This document shows, piece after piece, positions 50,627 through 60,524 of a stretch of DNA of 64,000 nt. The DNA is from Nostoc foliaceum FACHB-393 (lineage in GTDB: Bacteria > Cyanobacteriota > Cyanobacteriia > Cyanobacteriales > Nostocaceae), in the NCBI RefSeq assembly GCF_014698505.1, contig NZ_JACJTD010000004.1:1-64000 (forward strand), read 5' to 3'. The notes under the pieces were generated by a model that saw only the letters and a program-made list of their open reading frames with translations, did no database searches and was not told the origin of the DNA. Positions within the stretch are counted from its first letter, which is position 1. Each line of letters begins with the position of its first letter. Position numbers and translations under genes: made by a program.

Positions 50627-52141
50627 CTATTTACGCGTATAACGATGTTTAACCCCAATCGGAAAATATTCTGCATCCCCCATTGGCGCTAATGTAACCT
50701 GTGGTGTTTGATATTCTGCGGGAACATAGTTAGCAAACTCGCTATTTAGACGTAACAGTTGTGAAAGAATAGAAGATGCGATCGCAACTCTTTGATCTTC
50801 ACTACCCTCTACCCCTGCTCCTAATTCCACAACCACTGATAAAAATCGATTCTTGTCAGCATCTTCCTTCACTTGCAACACGAATTTACCCGTCACCCAT
50901 TCTTGAATTCCTAGTTGCTCTAATCCCACCGTTACATTTTCGGGATAGATATTTGCACCAAAGTAAGAAACTGTAAAGTTAGAACGACCGAAGACATAAA
51001 CGAAAGGTAGCTGATGAATACCTCTAAGTGATTCTTGAGTGTCAGAACAGAGATTTTCAAGCGGGTTAAATCCCCATTCTGCTAAAAATTGCAGCATGGC
51101 ATCATAACTAATTATCCCACCAGTATCTAAAATGTCATAACGCACTAAGGGAATACCGTTATCTCCTGAAAACAGCAATCCGCCATCTTGAACTTCAAAA
51201 AAGCGACTGCAAGGATCGTATTGTACTAGCGTGGGTAAACGCGATTCCCCAAATAAAGCTCTAGCGGCATCGGGATTTTCTGCCAAAAAACGGCGAATGC
51301 AGATACTTAACGGTGTTTCATTACCCAAAACTCCTGCATCCGCAGTGCCGTAGAGTGATGCAAAATCATAACAAGGATTTTGTGAACCAACTCTTTCGCC
51401 AACTAAACTCCGCCATTCTTCACTAAATACTTCTCCCGCCATCACTAATTTAATCTGATATTGCTGCCACTCCACACCACGGGCGATACCAGTATCAATG
51501 ACATCTTTTAAAAATGGTGGGTATCCCAATAACACCACTTGTTCAAAAGCTGAACCTAATTCCTGGACAACTCGCAAGATTTCTTCTTTATTGTTACCAG
51601 GAGTAATTACAGTAATGGGATAACCTTTGCTAGCAAGATAACGACAGCAATTAGTAGTAAACATCCCACCTACCCAAGTGCCCAAAGTGAAACAAATCAC
51701 TGCTAGGGTACGTCTGGTATCTGCATAGAAACTATCGTGAAAAATCTGTTCAAAACGTGTGGCGATTTGGAGTTCATCTGTGAAAAAACGAGGCCAAAAT
51801 GTCGGTTTCCCACTAGAACCTGATGAAGCAGCTATCATGTCGCACGCTTCTAATTGTCCGTTGTGGCACAAGTCAGCTAAGGGATAACGCAGTATATAAT
51901 TTTGTTTAGCGATCGCTGGGAGTTTTTGAAAGTCTTCCAAGGTTTGAATAGTCGCGGGACTAATTTCCCTTTCTGCTAAAAAAGCCTTGTAAGCTGGCAC
52001 ATTAGCCGCCACATCGTGAAATAAACTCAACGCTGCCGAAGTCTGAGTGTTGAGATGCCGTTGCAGTAGCGTTTCTAGGGGGGTAGACAAAAAATCTTCA
52101 AATGCTTTAATTACCTGCTGTTGTCTTGATTTGTGGTTCAT
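50627..52141 (-). CDS. Phenylacetate-CoA ligase-like adenylate-forming enzyme
   Basis: A 504-residue PaaK-family (ANL superfamily) protein. The ATP-binding P-loop is AASSGSSGKPTFWPRF, and CFTLGTWVGGMFTTN, LLGYPPFLKDVID, KLVMAGEVFSEEWRS, CYDFASLYGTADAGVLG (the Y-G-x-[TS]-E/D-like motif A5) and PLVRYDILDTGG follow. The C-terminal subdomain has FGRSNFTVSYFGANIYPENV. Such enzymes activate a carboxylic acid as acyl-adenylate and often make the CoA thioester. The substrate cannot be inferred from sequence. No catabolic or biosynthetic operon partners are adjacent. Confidence 0.87.
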   Translation of the reverse strand: MNHKSRQQQVIKAFEDFLSTPLETLLQRHLNTQTSAALSLFHDVAANVPAYKAFLAEREISPATIQTLEDFQKLPAIAKQNYILRYPLADLCHNGQLEACDMIAASSGSSGKPTFWPRFFTDELQIATRFEQIFHDSFYADTRRTLAVICFTLGTWVGGMFTTNCCRYLASKGYPITVITPGNNKEEILRVVQELGSAFEQVVLLGYPPFLKDVIDTGIARGVEWQQYQIKLVMAGEVFSEEWRSLVGERVGSQNPCYDFASLYGTADAGVLGNETPLSICIRRFLAENPDAARALFGESRLPTLVQYDPCSRFFEVQDGGLLFSGDNGIPLVRYDILDTGGIISYDAMLQFLAEWGFNPLENLCSDTQESLRGIHQLPFVYVFGRSNFTVSYFGANIYPENVTVGLEQLGIQEWVTGKFVLQVKEDADKNRFLSVVVELGAGVEGSEDQRVAIASSILSQLLRLNSEFANYVPAEYQTPQVTLAPMGDAEYFPIGVKHRYTRK

Positions 52142-52312
52142 GACGCTTGTTGTTTATCCTGAAGTAGAACCAACACCGTTAAAATAATTCGTAGTTCGTA
52201 ATGACGCTCGCGGACTCGCTACCGCTGCGCTAACGTAATTCGTAGGATATCCGAAAATGAGGGTATACGCGTTGTAGTTACTCAATAAAACCTTAATTTA
52301 TCCTTGGGCACC

Positions 52313-54013
52313 ATGCAGCTCTATTGCAGTAAACAACACACAAATAATGGTAGTAACCGCTTTTGTACCCATTGTGGTGAGCCATTACCTCTTGGTGTGG
52401 GACAGGTTGTGGATAATCGCTATCAAATTATCCGTCATCTAGGGCAGGGCGGCTTTGGACGCACCTATTTGGCTGAGGATATAAGTCAATCCCATCGAAC
52501 CTGTGTGCTGAAGGAATTTGCACCCCAAGTTCAAGAACATCAAGATTTACAAAAAGCTAAAGAGTTATTTGAGCGAGAAGCTAATGTTCTCAAAAAACTC
52601 CAGCATCCGCAAATTCCGCGTTTTCACGCCTCGCTACAAGTGAAAATAGGCACTAAAGATTTTTTCTTTCTAGTGCAAGATTATGTGGATGGTGACAATT
52701 ACTACCAATTATTAGAACAGCGTGAAAATCAAGGAAAAACCTTCAATGAAGAGGAAATAATCACTTTACTGCAACAAATTTTACCTGTGTTATCCTACAT
52801 CCACTCACGAGATGTAGTTCACCGTGATATTTCTCCTGACAATTTAATTTGGCGACGTTCTGATAATCTGCCAGTGCTGATTGATTTTGGTGGTGTCAAG
52901 CAATTGCCGGCTTCTCAAGGTTTTTGGCGGACTAAGCTGGCTGAAAATAACACTTTGTTAGGTAAAAAAGGCTACGCACCAGAAGAACAACTACGGCAGG
53001 GTAAAGCATTTTTTAGTAGTGATTTATATTCTTTAGCGGTGACATCACTGGTGTTACTCACAGGACAAGAACCGCAAAAATTATACGACAGCTATCAGGG
53101 AATTTGGGGTTGGGGAAAGGAAATCCGAGTGAGTCCGCAACTGGAAGCGGTGTTAAAAAAGATGCTGGCTTATAAACCGAGCGATCGCTACCAACGAGCC
53201 GAGCAAATCCTCAAAGATTTACCATCGTCAACTGCTAGTAAATCCGCAGGTAATTATATTACCACCAAGATAAAAACGATGGTCGTTGCTCCAGGAAGAC
53301 AACGCGCCAGCGCTATTGTGAGTAGATTCCAGAACAAAACGCAAGCGATTGCTAAACCAATATCTTTACCTATTTGGATTCGTCCTTTTGTGATGAGTTT
53401 AGGGGGGACAGCTTTAGTTGTCTTAACCGGCGCAGGTGCTTGGGCGGTAGTAAATGCGGTGATTCGGAGCGTAACTTCAATTACTATACCTTCAGTTTCA
53501 TTACCGCAAATTCCCCAGTTTCCAAATCCGATCGGTAAACCAGTCAGCGACAAAGGAAAAAATAGCAACCTCCAGGAAATTATCAGTCGTCGTCAAGAAC
53601 TAGAAATTACTGAAGGATTTTTTATTCCTTTTGTAGATAATTTATTTTATACAAAAAAACCGGAATTAAAGGGACGTAGCCTCACATCTAAACCTGAAGA
53701 CGCGGGTTTACGAGATGAATGGTCTGGTATCGCTGATGATTTGTTGGATAAACTAGAACAGGCTAACCTCAGTACAGCAGCTCGTCGCAAATTGGGGAAC
53801 TATAGTCAAAAAGATTATGCAACATGGAGACGACTTGCGCGATCAGGGCAGTTTGGGAACTATACAATTGATCAGCTGACCAAAGACACAAATGAAAAAT
53901 TTGATCGGTTGTTTCCTGATCAGCAGCGTGGGAAACTGAACCAACAGACTTTTGGTCAAATTTGGTATGCGATCGCAGCTGATCAAGTCAGTAAAGTACA
54001 ATCTGGCAAGTAA
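52313..54013 (+). CDS. Zinc-ribbon serine/threonine protein kinase
   Basis: A 566-residue Hanks-type kinase starting at the ATG at 52313. An N-terminal zinc ribbon (Cys5, His9, Cys18, Cys21) precedes the kinase domain (about 32-300) with the glycine loop LGQGGFGRTYLAED, catalytic Lys in CVLKEF, HRDISPDN and IDFGGVKQ (DFG). Gly in place of the common Lys-rich activation segment is usual for this cyanobacterial subfamily. A membrane helix (about 365-390) leads to an extracytoplasmic domain (LFYTKKPELKGRSLTSKPED to the C-terminus) shared with the next gene. It is a likely receptor-type kinase with unknown ligand. Confidence 0.92.
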   Translation: MQLYCSKQHTNNGSNRFCTHCGEPLPLGVGQVVDNRYQIIRHLGQGGFGRTYLAEDISQSHRTCVLKEFAPQVQEHQDLQKAKELFEREANVLKKLQHPQIPRFHASLQVKIGTKDFFFLVQDYVDGDNYYQLLEQRENQGKTFNEEEIITLLQQILPVLSYIHSRDVVHRDISPDNLIWRRSDNLPVLIDFGGVKQLPASQGFWRTKLAENNTLLGKKGYAPEEQLRQGKAFFSSDLYSLAVTSLVLLTGQEPQKLYDSYQGIWGWGKEIRVSPQLEAVLKKMLAYKPSDRYQRAEQILKDLPSSTASKSAGNYITTKIKTMVVAPGRQRASAIVSRFQNKTQAIAKPISLPIWIRPFVMSLGGTALVVLTGAGAWAVVNAVIRSVTSITIPSVSLPQIPQFPNPIGKPVSDKGKNSNLQEIISRRQELEITEGFFIPFVDNLFYTKKPELKGRSLTSKPEDAGLRDEWSGIADDLLDKLEQANLSTAARRKLGNYSQKDYATWRRLARSGQFGNYTIDQLTKDTNEKFDRLFPDQQRGKLNQQTFGQIWYAIAADQVSKVQSGK

Positions 54014-54035
54014 CGGGACTGGGCACTGGGGAAGA

Positions 54036-54068
54036 ATAACTAATAACTAATGACTAATAACTAATGAC
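54036..54068. repeat. ACTAATG/ACTAATA heptamers containing the next start codon
   Basis: ACTAATAACTAATGACTAAT followed by AACTAATGAC. The ATG at 54064 of the second kinase is formed by the last unit. Confidence 0.85.
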
Positions 54069-56229
54069 TAAAATATATTGTTCTAAAGGACATGAAAATT
54101 CCCCAGGTAGTCGCTTTTGTCTCCAGTGCGGTGAAAAATTGTTGGATACACCCATGAGTTATGGTATCCAACCGGGACTAACTTTAGGCGATCGCTATGT
54201 GATTGTACGTCAAATTGGTCAGGGTGGCTTTGGACGCACTTATTTAGCTGAAGATGTCAACCGTTTCCGCGAACTTTGTGTTTTAAAGGAATTTTCCCCC
54301 CAAGTTCAAACCGCTTACGTTGTTCAAAAAGCTGAAGAACTGTTTGAGAGAGAAGCAAGTGTTCTTTATAAACTGCAACATCCCCAAATTCCCCGCTTCC
54401 GGGAACTACTTCGCATCAACTTAGGGGGCAAAGAATATCTGTTTTTGGTGCAAGATTATGTAGAAGGGGAAACTTACAATTCTTTGTTAAATGCCCGGTT
54501 ACAGAAGGGTTTGCGCTTTACAGAGTCAGAAGTACGCCAATTGTTGCAGCAAATTTTGCCAGTGTTGGAGTATATCCATTCACTAGGTGTTATTCATCGA
54601 GATATTTCTCCCGATAACTTAATGCTTCGCACTGTTGACAAACTGCCAGTGTTAATTGATTTTGGTGGTGTCAAACAAGTAGTAGCAACCGTTGCTTCCC
54701 AATATTACCAACCCGGCATAGTTGCATCATCCCCATCACCAACCCTATTGGGTAAGATCGGATTTGCGCCTCCAGAACAGATGCAAACTGGGTTAGTATC
54801 TCCCCACAGCGACTTGTATGCAATGGCCGCAACAATGTTGGTTTTACTGACAGGAAAACAACCCCAAGAATTAATTGATACCTACAATCTTACCTGGCAG
54901 TGGCAACGGGAAGTTAGCCTGAGTCAAACTTTGGCACAGGTATTAGATAAAATGCTATCTGCTAGACCTAGCGATCGCTATCAATCAGCCCGTCAAGTAC
55001 TCCAAGCTATCAACTCGCCCCCAGCTAACTTTCCCCCAACTCAATACCCCACACCACCACAACCACAACCCACATCCGCCACCGTAGCCGTCTCTCCACC
55101 TCCCCCATCCTCCCCATCCCCCCCATCTCCTCAACCCACAAGCTGGTGGACACCAACAAAAATTTTCCTTGTAGCGGCGTTAGTCGTTGGTAGTGTTGGA
55201 TTAATTTCGTGGGGATTGAATAGCAGGCGAGATGTCGGTGAAGTCGAACCTACACCCACAGCCAGTCCAATTCCAACCAGTGAACAACCAACCGATCCTT
55301 TAGCGCAATATTCACCAGCAGAACGGGAACGCAAAGAAAAATTAAGCGATCGCCGTCAACAGTTGGCTATTGACTCTAACTTCTACGTGAACTTGGTGAA
55401 TCAAGTTTTTTGGGACAGAAATCCTAGTTTGCGAGGACGCACTCTCAGCAATGGCCCTGAAGATGAAGGTTTGCGGGCAGAATGGGATAAAACAGCCTCA
55501 GAATTGCTGGAAAAACTTGCACCATTGAGTTCCAATACACGACGACAGTTGGGAACTTACACAACTGCTGAACGCGATCGCTGGAAAGTGGAAGTCAACA
55601 AAATTAACGTTGGAAGTCGTTCTTTGTATGATTTGGGAGACGCTGCTTTCTTAAATGTATTCCCTGACCAGCGCGGTAAAAATTTCCAAGATCAGCCCAT
55701 TGGGCAAGTTTGGTACGGTTTTGTTAGCGATAAACTCAGTGCTATCCTCGCCGGTAGCGCTTTTCAGAAACTTGTCTTTGATCCGGGCGCTACTGGCAAA
55801 ACAGTCAGCGGTACTATCCAACCTGGTGCTGGTAAAGTATTCATTGCTGGACTTGCCAAAGACCAATCTCTGGATTTGAAGCTACAAGCAAATTCCCAAG
55901 TTTTGTTATCAGTCTATTCACCCTCTGGCAAAATTCGATTTTTAGAAGATTCTACCCAGCGTAGCTTGTCAACTAAATTACCAGAAAACGGATTTTACGA
56001 GTTTGTCGTGGTTTCTACAGCATCAAAACCAGTAGATTATCAACTCAGCATTACAGCAGAAAATCCCACTCCTCCCCCAACGCCAACACCAACACCAACG
56101 CCCACGGAAACACCCACGCCAATAGAAACACCTACCCCAACTCCCATCTCAACGCCCACACCGACACCAACTCCTATAGAAACCGCTACTCCCACACCGA
56201 CACCAACGCAGGAGACAACGCCGCAGTAG
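54064..56229 (+). CDS. Zinc-ribbon serine/threonine protein kinase with PPC-type and PT-rich C-terminus
   Basis: A 721-residue paralogue of the preceding kinase, 50 bases downstream. It has a zinc ribbon (Cys6, His10, Cys19, Cys22), a kinase domain with IGQGGFGRTYLAEDVN, CVLKEFSPQ, IHRDISPDNLML and LIDFGGVKQV, a Pro/Ser-rich linker, a membrane helix (KIFLVAALVVGSVGLISWGL), and the shared external domain (FWDRNPSLRGRTLSNGPEDE). It then adds a beta-sandwich resembling a bacterial pre-peptidase C-terminal domain (GTIQPGAGKVFIAGLAKDQS) and a tail of about 45 residues of PT/ET repeats, suggesting a cell-wall-spanning stalk. The pair clearly arose by tandem duplication. Confidence 0.92.
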   Translation: MTKIYCSKGHENSPGSRFCLQCGEKLLDTPMSYGIQPGLTLGDRYVIVRQIGQGGFGRTYLAEDVNRFRELCVLKEFSPQVQTAYVVQKAEELFEREASVLYKLQHPQIPRFRELLRINLGGKEYLFLVQDYVEGETYNSLLNARLQKGLRFTESEVRQLLQQILPVLEYIHSLGVIHRDISPDNLMLRTVDKLPVLIDFGGVKQVVATVASQYYQPGIVASSPSPTLLGKIGFAPPEQMQTGLVSPHSDLYAMAATMLVLLTGKQPQELIDTYNLTWQWQREVSLSQTLAQVLDKMLSARPSDRYQSARQVLQAINSPPANFPPTQYPTPPQPQPTSATVAVSPPPPSSPSPPSPQPTSWWTPTKIFLVAALVVGSVGLISWGLNSRRDVGEVEPTPTASPIPTSEQPTDPLAQYSPAERERKEKLSDRRQQLAIDSNFYVNLVNQVFWDRNPSLRGRTLSNGPEDEGLRAEWDKTASELLEKLAPLSSNTRRQLGTYTTAERDRWKVEVNKINVGSRSLYDLGDAAFLNVFPDQRGKNFQDQPIGQVWYGFVSDKLSAILAGSAFQKLVFDPGATGKTVSGTIQPGAGKVFIAGLAKDQSLDLKLQANSQVLLSVYSPSGKIRFLEDSTQRSLSTKLPENGFYEFVVVSTASKPVDYQLSITAENPTPPPTPTPTPTPTETPTPIETPTPTPISTPTPTPTPIETATPTPTPTQETTPQ

Positions 56230-56373
56230 GAAAATACGAAGGTAGAGGTACAGAGTTGCAGGGGAACGTTACCAATCTGTTTTATTCTTAGAGCAGACAA
56301 ACCACAAACAGAAATAGCGTCTTTAAAATTCGTAATTATTTAACTGGGGAATTGAACCCCACCTAAAACTTAT

Positions 56374-56400
56374 AAAAGCCTGCGTAGGCAGGCTTTTTTT
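56374..56400. terminator. Intrinsic terminator
   Basis: AAAAGCCTG (56374-56382) and CAGGCTTTT (56389-56397) pair across CGTAGG. An outer CCTAAAA/TTTTAGG stem is also possible. A T-run follows on the plus strand. Confidence 0.85.
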
Positions 56401-56464
56401 AGGTAGGCCCCAGACTAAAGTCTGTGGGCGCTTTCAGGTTTTGCAAAAGATTGAATGATTAATT

Positions 56465-57067
56465 TCAATCAACGTCTCTAACTGTTCTCTTTACTGCCTT
56501 GCCTGCGTCCTCAGCTGTGCGCTGAACATTTTTACCAGCATCTTCAGCCCCACGCTGAACATTTTTTGTCAAGTCTTCGGCAGCATTTTGGGTATTACCC
56601 TTAATATTTTCAATTCCGCGCTGAGTACCCTTAACTACGCCTTCTCGCAATTCATCAGCGGAACTGCTAACATCTTCACCCAAGTTTTTCACTCTTTCAC
56701 CAAAGGGTGTACCTTGTTTGTAATTTCGCCCATATTGCTCTGGGCTGTCAATTCCCTTCTGCTCAATATTTCTTTGAGCATTTTTTGCCAGCGCATCAGC
56801 TCTGTCATTAGCTGCCTTTTCATCTAATCTTGCTCTGGGTTCTACATCACTAAAGTTATTCATTCCACCAGCGGGAGAAGAGAGAGGATAATCTTTTGTA
56901 GGATCATATCGTTTGGAATAAGGTGATTGAGCGTCAGGCTGTGGTGGCTGTGTTGCTACTCCGGGAGCACCACAAGCTTGTGTCAGGAATAAAAATATTC
57001 CTGCTAAAAAAACAGTTAAAACTTTCAAGGGACGAATATTTTTCAGCCAAGTACTTACTTTTTTCAT
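56465..57067 (-). CDS. Lipoprotein with LEA-like amphipathic repeats
   Basis: A 200-residue predicted lipoprotein. A basic start and hydrophobic helix (LKVLTVFLAGIFLFLTQACG) end in a lipobox with the acylated Cys. The mature part begins with a Pro/Gln-rich disordered stretch and ends in repeated 11-residue-like amphipathic units (GAEDAGKNVQRTAEDAGKAV) reminiscent of group 3 LEA or CsbD-type stress proteins. It is paralogous to the next gene upstream on the same strand (57166-57735) in its leader and layout. Possibly a stress-related envelope protein, by composition only. Confidence 0.75.
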   Translation of the reverse strand: MKKVSTWLKNIRPLKVLTVFLAGIFLFLTQACGAPGVATQPPQPDAQSPYSKRYDPTKDYPLSSPAGGMNNFSDVEPRARLDEKAANDRADALAKNAQRNIEQKGIDSPEQYGRNYKQGTPFGERVKNLGEDVSSSADELREGVVKGTQRGIENIKGNTQNAAEDLTKNVQRGAEDAGKNVQRTAEDAGKAVKRTVRDVD

Positions 57068-57165
57068 GCTTCTACTCCTTGCATTTTTGTGACTAAATTA
57101 AACTTCAACCAAGATGGCATTTGGAATTAATTTTGCATTCCAAGCATTCAGACAAAATAAGGATT

Positions 57166-57735
57166 TTATCTGCCTACTGCTGGATTTTTTTGTAATTCAG
57201 GTCTTGCACTCGCTTCATCTGCCTTATTTTTCAAAAAGCCGGAAGCTTCTTCAACAGCCTCTTTTACAGTCTCAATCCGATCCTGAACCCGATCTCCAAC
57301 ATTTGGTTCATTCTGAATCAAACCACCGGGTTCAGGCTGACGGAAGTCTTTATCTGTGATGAGTGGCAACTCTGCTTCTTTGTTGATTCGACCTGCTGGT
57401 GTCTCAGCACCAGGATAGAGTATCTTGGATTCTCTATCTGCTGTAGCAATCAACAATTCCGAACTTGGTTGTAAGCTAGCTTGGTCGCGTCCCTGATTGG
57501 CTTTTGGGTTTGCTATTTTCGGATCGGTAGACATTCTATAGTTGGTATACTTGTCTCCACCATTCTTATAAGGATTGTTTGCTCCGCCAGCTTGTACAGC
57601 AGGATTTTGTGGATTTGCACCTTGAGCATTTGCCCCACTACAAGCAGTGCTACCTATCAACAAGAGTCCAGCTAAAAAGATAGTTAATATCTGGCGCAAT
57701 CTTATTTTTTTCAAGAATACTCTCACAGCGTTCAC
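57166..57735 (-). CDS. Lipoprotein paralogue
   Basis: An approximately 189-residue predicted lipoprotein. The start is put at a GTG (57735) with AAGGAGG 5 bases before it; the frame is open to 57759. The leader LRQILTIFLAGLLLIGSTAC resembles that of the 56465 gene, with the lipobox Cys in STACSG. The mature part is rich in Asn, Gly and Pro, then has charged helices (RVQDRIETVKEAVEEASGFL). The shared layout suggests tandem duplication with divergence. Unknown role. Confidence 0.75.
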   Translation of the reverse strand: MNAVRVFLKKIRLRQILTIFLAGLLLIGSTACSGANAQGANPQNPAVQAGGANNPYKNGGDKYTNYRMSTDPKIANPKANQGRDQASLQPSSELLIATADRESKILYPGAETPAGRINKEAELPLITDKDFRQPEPGGLIQNEPNVGDRVQDRIETVKEAVEEASGFLKNKADEASARPELQKNPAVGR

Positions 57736-57759
57736 GTAGTCCTCCTTACCAAAATCCAA

Positions 57760-58084
57760 AATATTAATAAATTAAGCTTTTGCTGAATCATTGGATTGGT
57801 CAGCAAGTTATTGTGCTTGTTTTGGTTCGCTCAGTTTCGATAACCTCTATTAAGCATATGAATAATAAAATGCCCTTTACCTCTAGCGCAGGCTACATTT
57901 TAATTAGTACATAAATAATATTTTTATCTAACTCTAGAGAGATATAAAATAAAATAATATGCTTTTCCGAAAAAGAACTACATCAACCTGTTTGATACTT
58001 CCAAAGCTTTGGATAGGTAGCTGATGGACTGTAATATTTGAGGCATTCAGCCCTTGTTGCTCTAACCGTTAAATTACTAAATTC
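57760..58084. other. Intergenic region
   Basis: AT-rich, with divergent promoters expected for the lipoprotein and flippase-like genes. I see no gene or structured RNA. Confidence 0.4.
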
Positions 58085-59005
58085 ATGAAGCAATTTTTAC
58101 GCTGGATAATTTTGGGCGGAACGCTGTTTTTTTTAGCGAAAGCTCTGAAGGATAATTGGATTGAAGTGACTGCTATCCGCATTGATGGGGTAGGATGGGC
58201 AATTATAGCGATCGCTACAGGCATCACTTTACTAGCACATACTTGGGCAGGCTGGATTTGGACTTGGATTCTGCAAGAGTTAAATCAACCTGTATCATCT
58301 TTCCAATTCATCCAGGTTTACCTAAAAACAAACATAGCAAAGTATTTGCCAGGTAATATTTGGCATCACTACGGGCGAATTGTAGCCGCCAAAAATGCCA
58401 ATGTTTCTGCTGGTGCAGCCACCTTAAGCGTTTTGCTAGAACCGCTACTCATGCTAGCGGCTGCTTTAATCATCATTGTCCTATGCAGTAGCCAATTTGC
58501 GGCAGTGAACACTACCCTTGTTCAGCAAATATTACAATTGCTGAGTTTAGCTGTAATTCTTTGTGCGATTCATCCCTGGTTTTTAAACCCAGTTATTCGC
58601 TTTTTGTACAAATTGAAAGCAAAAAAGTCTTTTACCAACACTCAACCAACTGTTCCTTTCAGTCTTAAAAGCTACCCTGTACGACCTTTATTAGGAGAAT
58701 TGGGCTTTATGGGACTGCGTGGAACTGGGTTTATATTAACTATGTTCGCCCTGGGTTCGTTGAATGTGAATCAAATTCCTTTGTTATTCGGGGCTTTTAG
58801 CTGCGCTTGGTTGTTGGGGTTTGTTATTCCGGGTGCTCCTGGTGGGTTAGGTGTCTTTGAAGCGACTGCATATGAACTTTTGCGACACCACTTTCCATCT
58901 GCCCTAGTATTTAGTGCGATCGCTCTATATCGCCTCATTAGTATTGTAGCTGAAACTGCGGGTGCTGCTTTCGCTTGGTTAGATGAACGTCTTGCTAAAT
59001 CATGA
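58085..59005 (+). CDS. Flippase-like membrane protein (LPG synthase TM / UPF0104)
   Basis: A 306-residue polytopic membrane protein with about eight helices. It is similar to the membrane part of lysylphosphatidylglycerol synthase and the UPF0104/YbhN group. Landmarks are FIQVYLKTNIAKYLPGNIWH, SVLLEPLLMLAAALIII and the C-terminal GFVIPGAPGGLGVFEATAYE, with a conserved Glu in a Gly-rich turn. The soluble aminoacyl-transfer domain is absent, so it may be a lipid flippase or a helper of lipid or glycan transport. Its end overlaps the end of the convergent next gene by six bases. Confidence 0.83.
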   Translation: MKQFLRWIILGGTLFFLAKALKDNWIEVTAIRIDGVGWAIIAIATGITLLAHTWAGWIWTWILQELNQPVSSFQFIQVYLKTNIAKYLPGNIWHHYGRIVAAKNANVSAGAATLSVLLEPLLMLAAALIIIVLCSSQFAAVNTTLVQQILQLLSLAVILCAIHPWFLNPVIRFLYKLKAKKSFTNTQPTVPFSLKSYPVRPLLGELGFMGLRGTGFILTMFALGSLNVNQIPLLFGAFSCAWLLGFVIPGAPGGLGVFEATAYELLRHHFPSALVFSAIALYRLISIVAETAGAAFAWLDERLAKS

Positions 59006-60337
59006 ATCAGGCGACACTAATTTGTGTCTATCTACCTTCATCTGTGAAAAAACACGATAACCATCAAGATTCAACTGCGGATTACTGTTTTGCTCTTCTT
59101 CCATCTTAATCAAGTTATATTCTACGTTTTCTGCATAAATTGCAAATGTAATATTAAAAATTTCGATAAAATTTATTATCCCCTTGCATTCCTCTTCTGG
59201 ATACTTTTCGTAAAAACGAATCAAATGAGCAATCTTAATTTCTAAATGCTTCCGAGAGTTTTTAGAGATCAAAATAATTTTTAGTAGTATAATGACTAAT
59301 GTTAGAGAATGACCTTGATTAAGCAATAAGATAAATAATGACGAAGGTTCCTTTCCATTTTCTATTGTCAAGCAATCAATTACTCGATTACAAGTTCTCA
59401 AGAACAATTCTTTAGTAATAATTTCTTGATTATAATCTGTTTTCCATAAGGATAATGTATCGGCAAACTTCTGTCTCCAACTCTCTACTGATTCTTGTTT
59501 TTCTACAGAAAAAAATAGATATTTTTCGATATTTATTTTAAATTCTTCAAGTGTTTGATTTTGAGTTTGCTTTATAAATATATGGGCAATATTCTCATGG
59601 CTAAACATCCCTCTTTTCAAGACAATTGCTTTTATTAAACGCAGAGCATGATCTCCCAAAATACTGGGATTTGTGTAGCGTGTTGTACTTGAGATAGCAG
59701 ATTGAGAACGAGCAATATACATTGCCAGTTCAAACTTAAATTTGTCTTTTATCTGTTGAGAGAGCTTTCTGGCAGCCTCTTGTTGCTCTTTTGAATTATT
59801 CTGGTCAACAGATTGATCAACTAATAGATAAGAAGTGTAGCGATTAGCCCAATGACCTTTAATTGATTCCTCATATTTAGCAGCAAATAATTTTAGTTGT
59901 TGGTAGTCTTTGCTATTTATGAAATTCTCTAGCCAGCTTTTACAAATATTTATCGCTGGAAAATTATTGGTTTTTGCTTTCAGGTTTTCACTAGTAAATA
60001 AATTAACTAACTCTTGGATATATTTGTCTTTTCTATTGGTTTTCCAAGTATTAATTATTATGTAGATACACCGTTTAAGAGTATTACAGAATTCCTGTTC
60101 GTTATCATCTAAAAAAATGCTGTATATTCCAGGTATCGAATAAGAAGCTTGTGAATCAAGACCGTCTATAAATAAACCTTTGAATTCCCGTAAAACATCC
60201 TCTGGTGGCAATTTTTTGGCAATTTCCACGAAGAAGCTGTAAACCTCATCTTGTGCAATTTGCACATTTAATTGTCTAGAGTTAGACGTAACACAATCGG
60301 GATCTTCCTGACTAATTGATAAACTATTAGCGTTCAT
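59000..60337 (-). CDS. Hypothetical protein, 445 aa, all-helical
   Basis: No family recognised. The protein is soluble, predicted mostly helical, rich in Lys, Glu, Asn and Ile, and without signal peptide or coiled-coil register. Its base composition is AT-rich. Segments such as EVYSFFVEIAKKLPPEDVLR (N-terminal) and CIYIIINTWKTNRKDKYIQE give the impression of an armadillo- or HEAT-like alpha-solenoid. It is intact, with a start at the ATG at 60337 and a long upstream spacer containing a MITE-like palindrome. It is convergent with the flippase-like gene. Confidence 0.7.
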   Translation of the reverse strand: MNANSLSISQEDPDCVTSNSRQLNVQIAQDEVYSFFVEIAKKLPPEDVLREFKGLFIDGLDSQASYSIPGIYSIFLDDNEQEFCNTLKRCIYIIINTWKTNRKDKYIQELVNLFTSENLKAKTNNFPAINICKSWLENFINSKDYQQLKLFAAKYEESIKGHWANRYTSYLLVDQSVDQNNSKEQQEAARKLSQQIKDKFKFELAMYIARSQSAISSTTRYTNPSILGDHALRLIKAIVLKRGMFSHENIAHIFIKQTQNQTLEEFKINIEKYLFFSVEKQESVESWRQKFADTLSLWKTDYNQEIITKELFLRTCNRVIDCLTIENGKEPSSLFILLLNQGHSLTLVIILLKIILISKNSRKHLEIKIAHLIRFYEKYPEEECKGIINFIEIFNITFAIYAENVEYNLIKMEEEQNSNPQLNLDGYRVFSQMKVDRHKLVSPDS

Positions 60338-60524
60338 TCTAGTTATCAGGATAAAAAGGCTTCCTGTTCATATTATTACCAGCTTAACCTTGGTGAACAG
60401 TAGTATCAATCTATTCTTCAGAGTTTCAGTAATCTTTTTACACAAATTTGATTAACTAGGACTATAAATAAAGTATTAATCACAAGTTGTTTACTACTTC
60501 ATCAAAGAGTCTAGTGAAATTACT

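Noticed and set aside
56040..56300. Minus-strand frame of Gly/Val repeats
   Set aside because: It is the antisense of the Pro/Thr tail of the second kinase.
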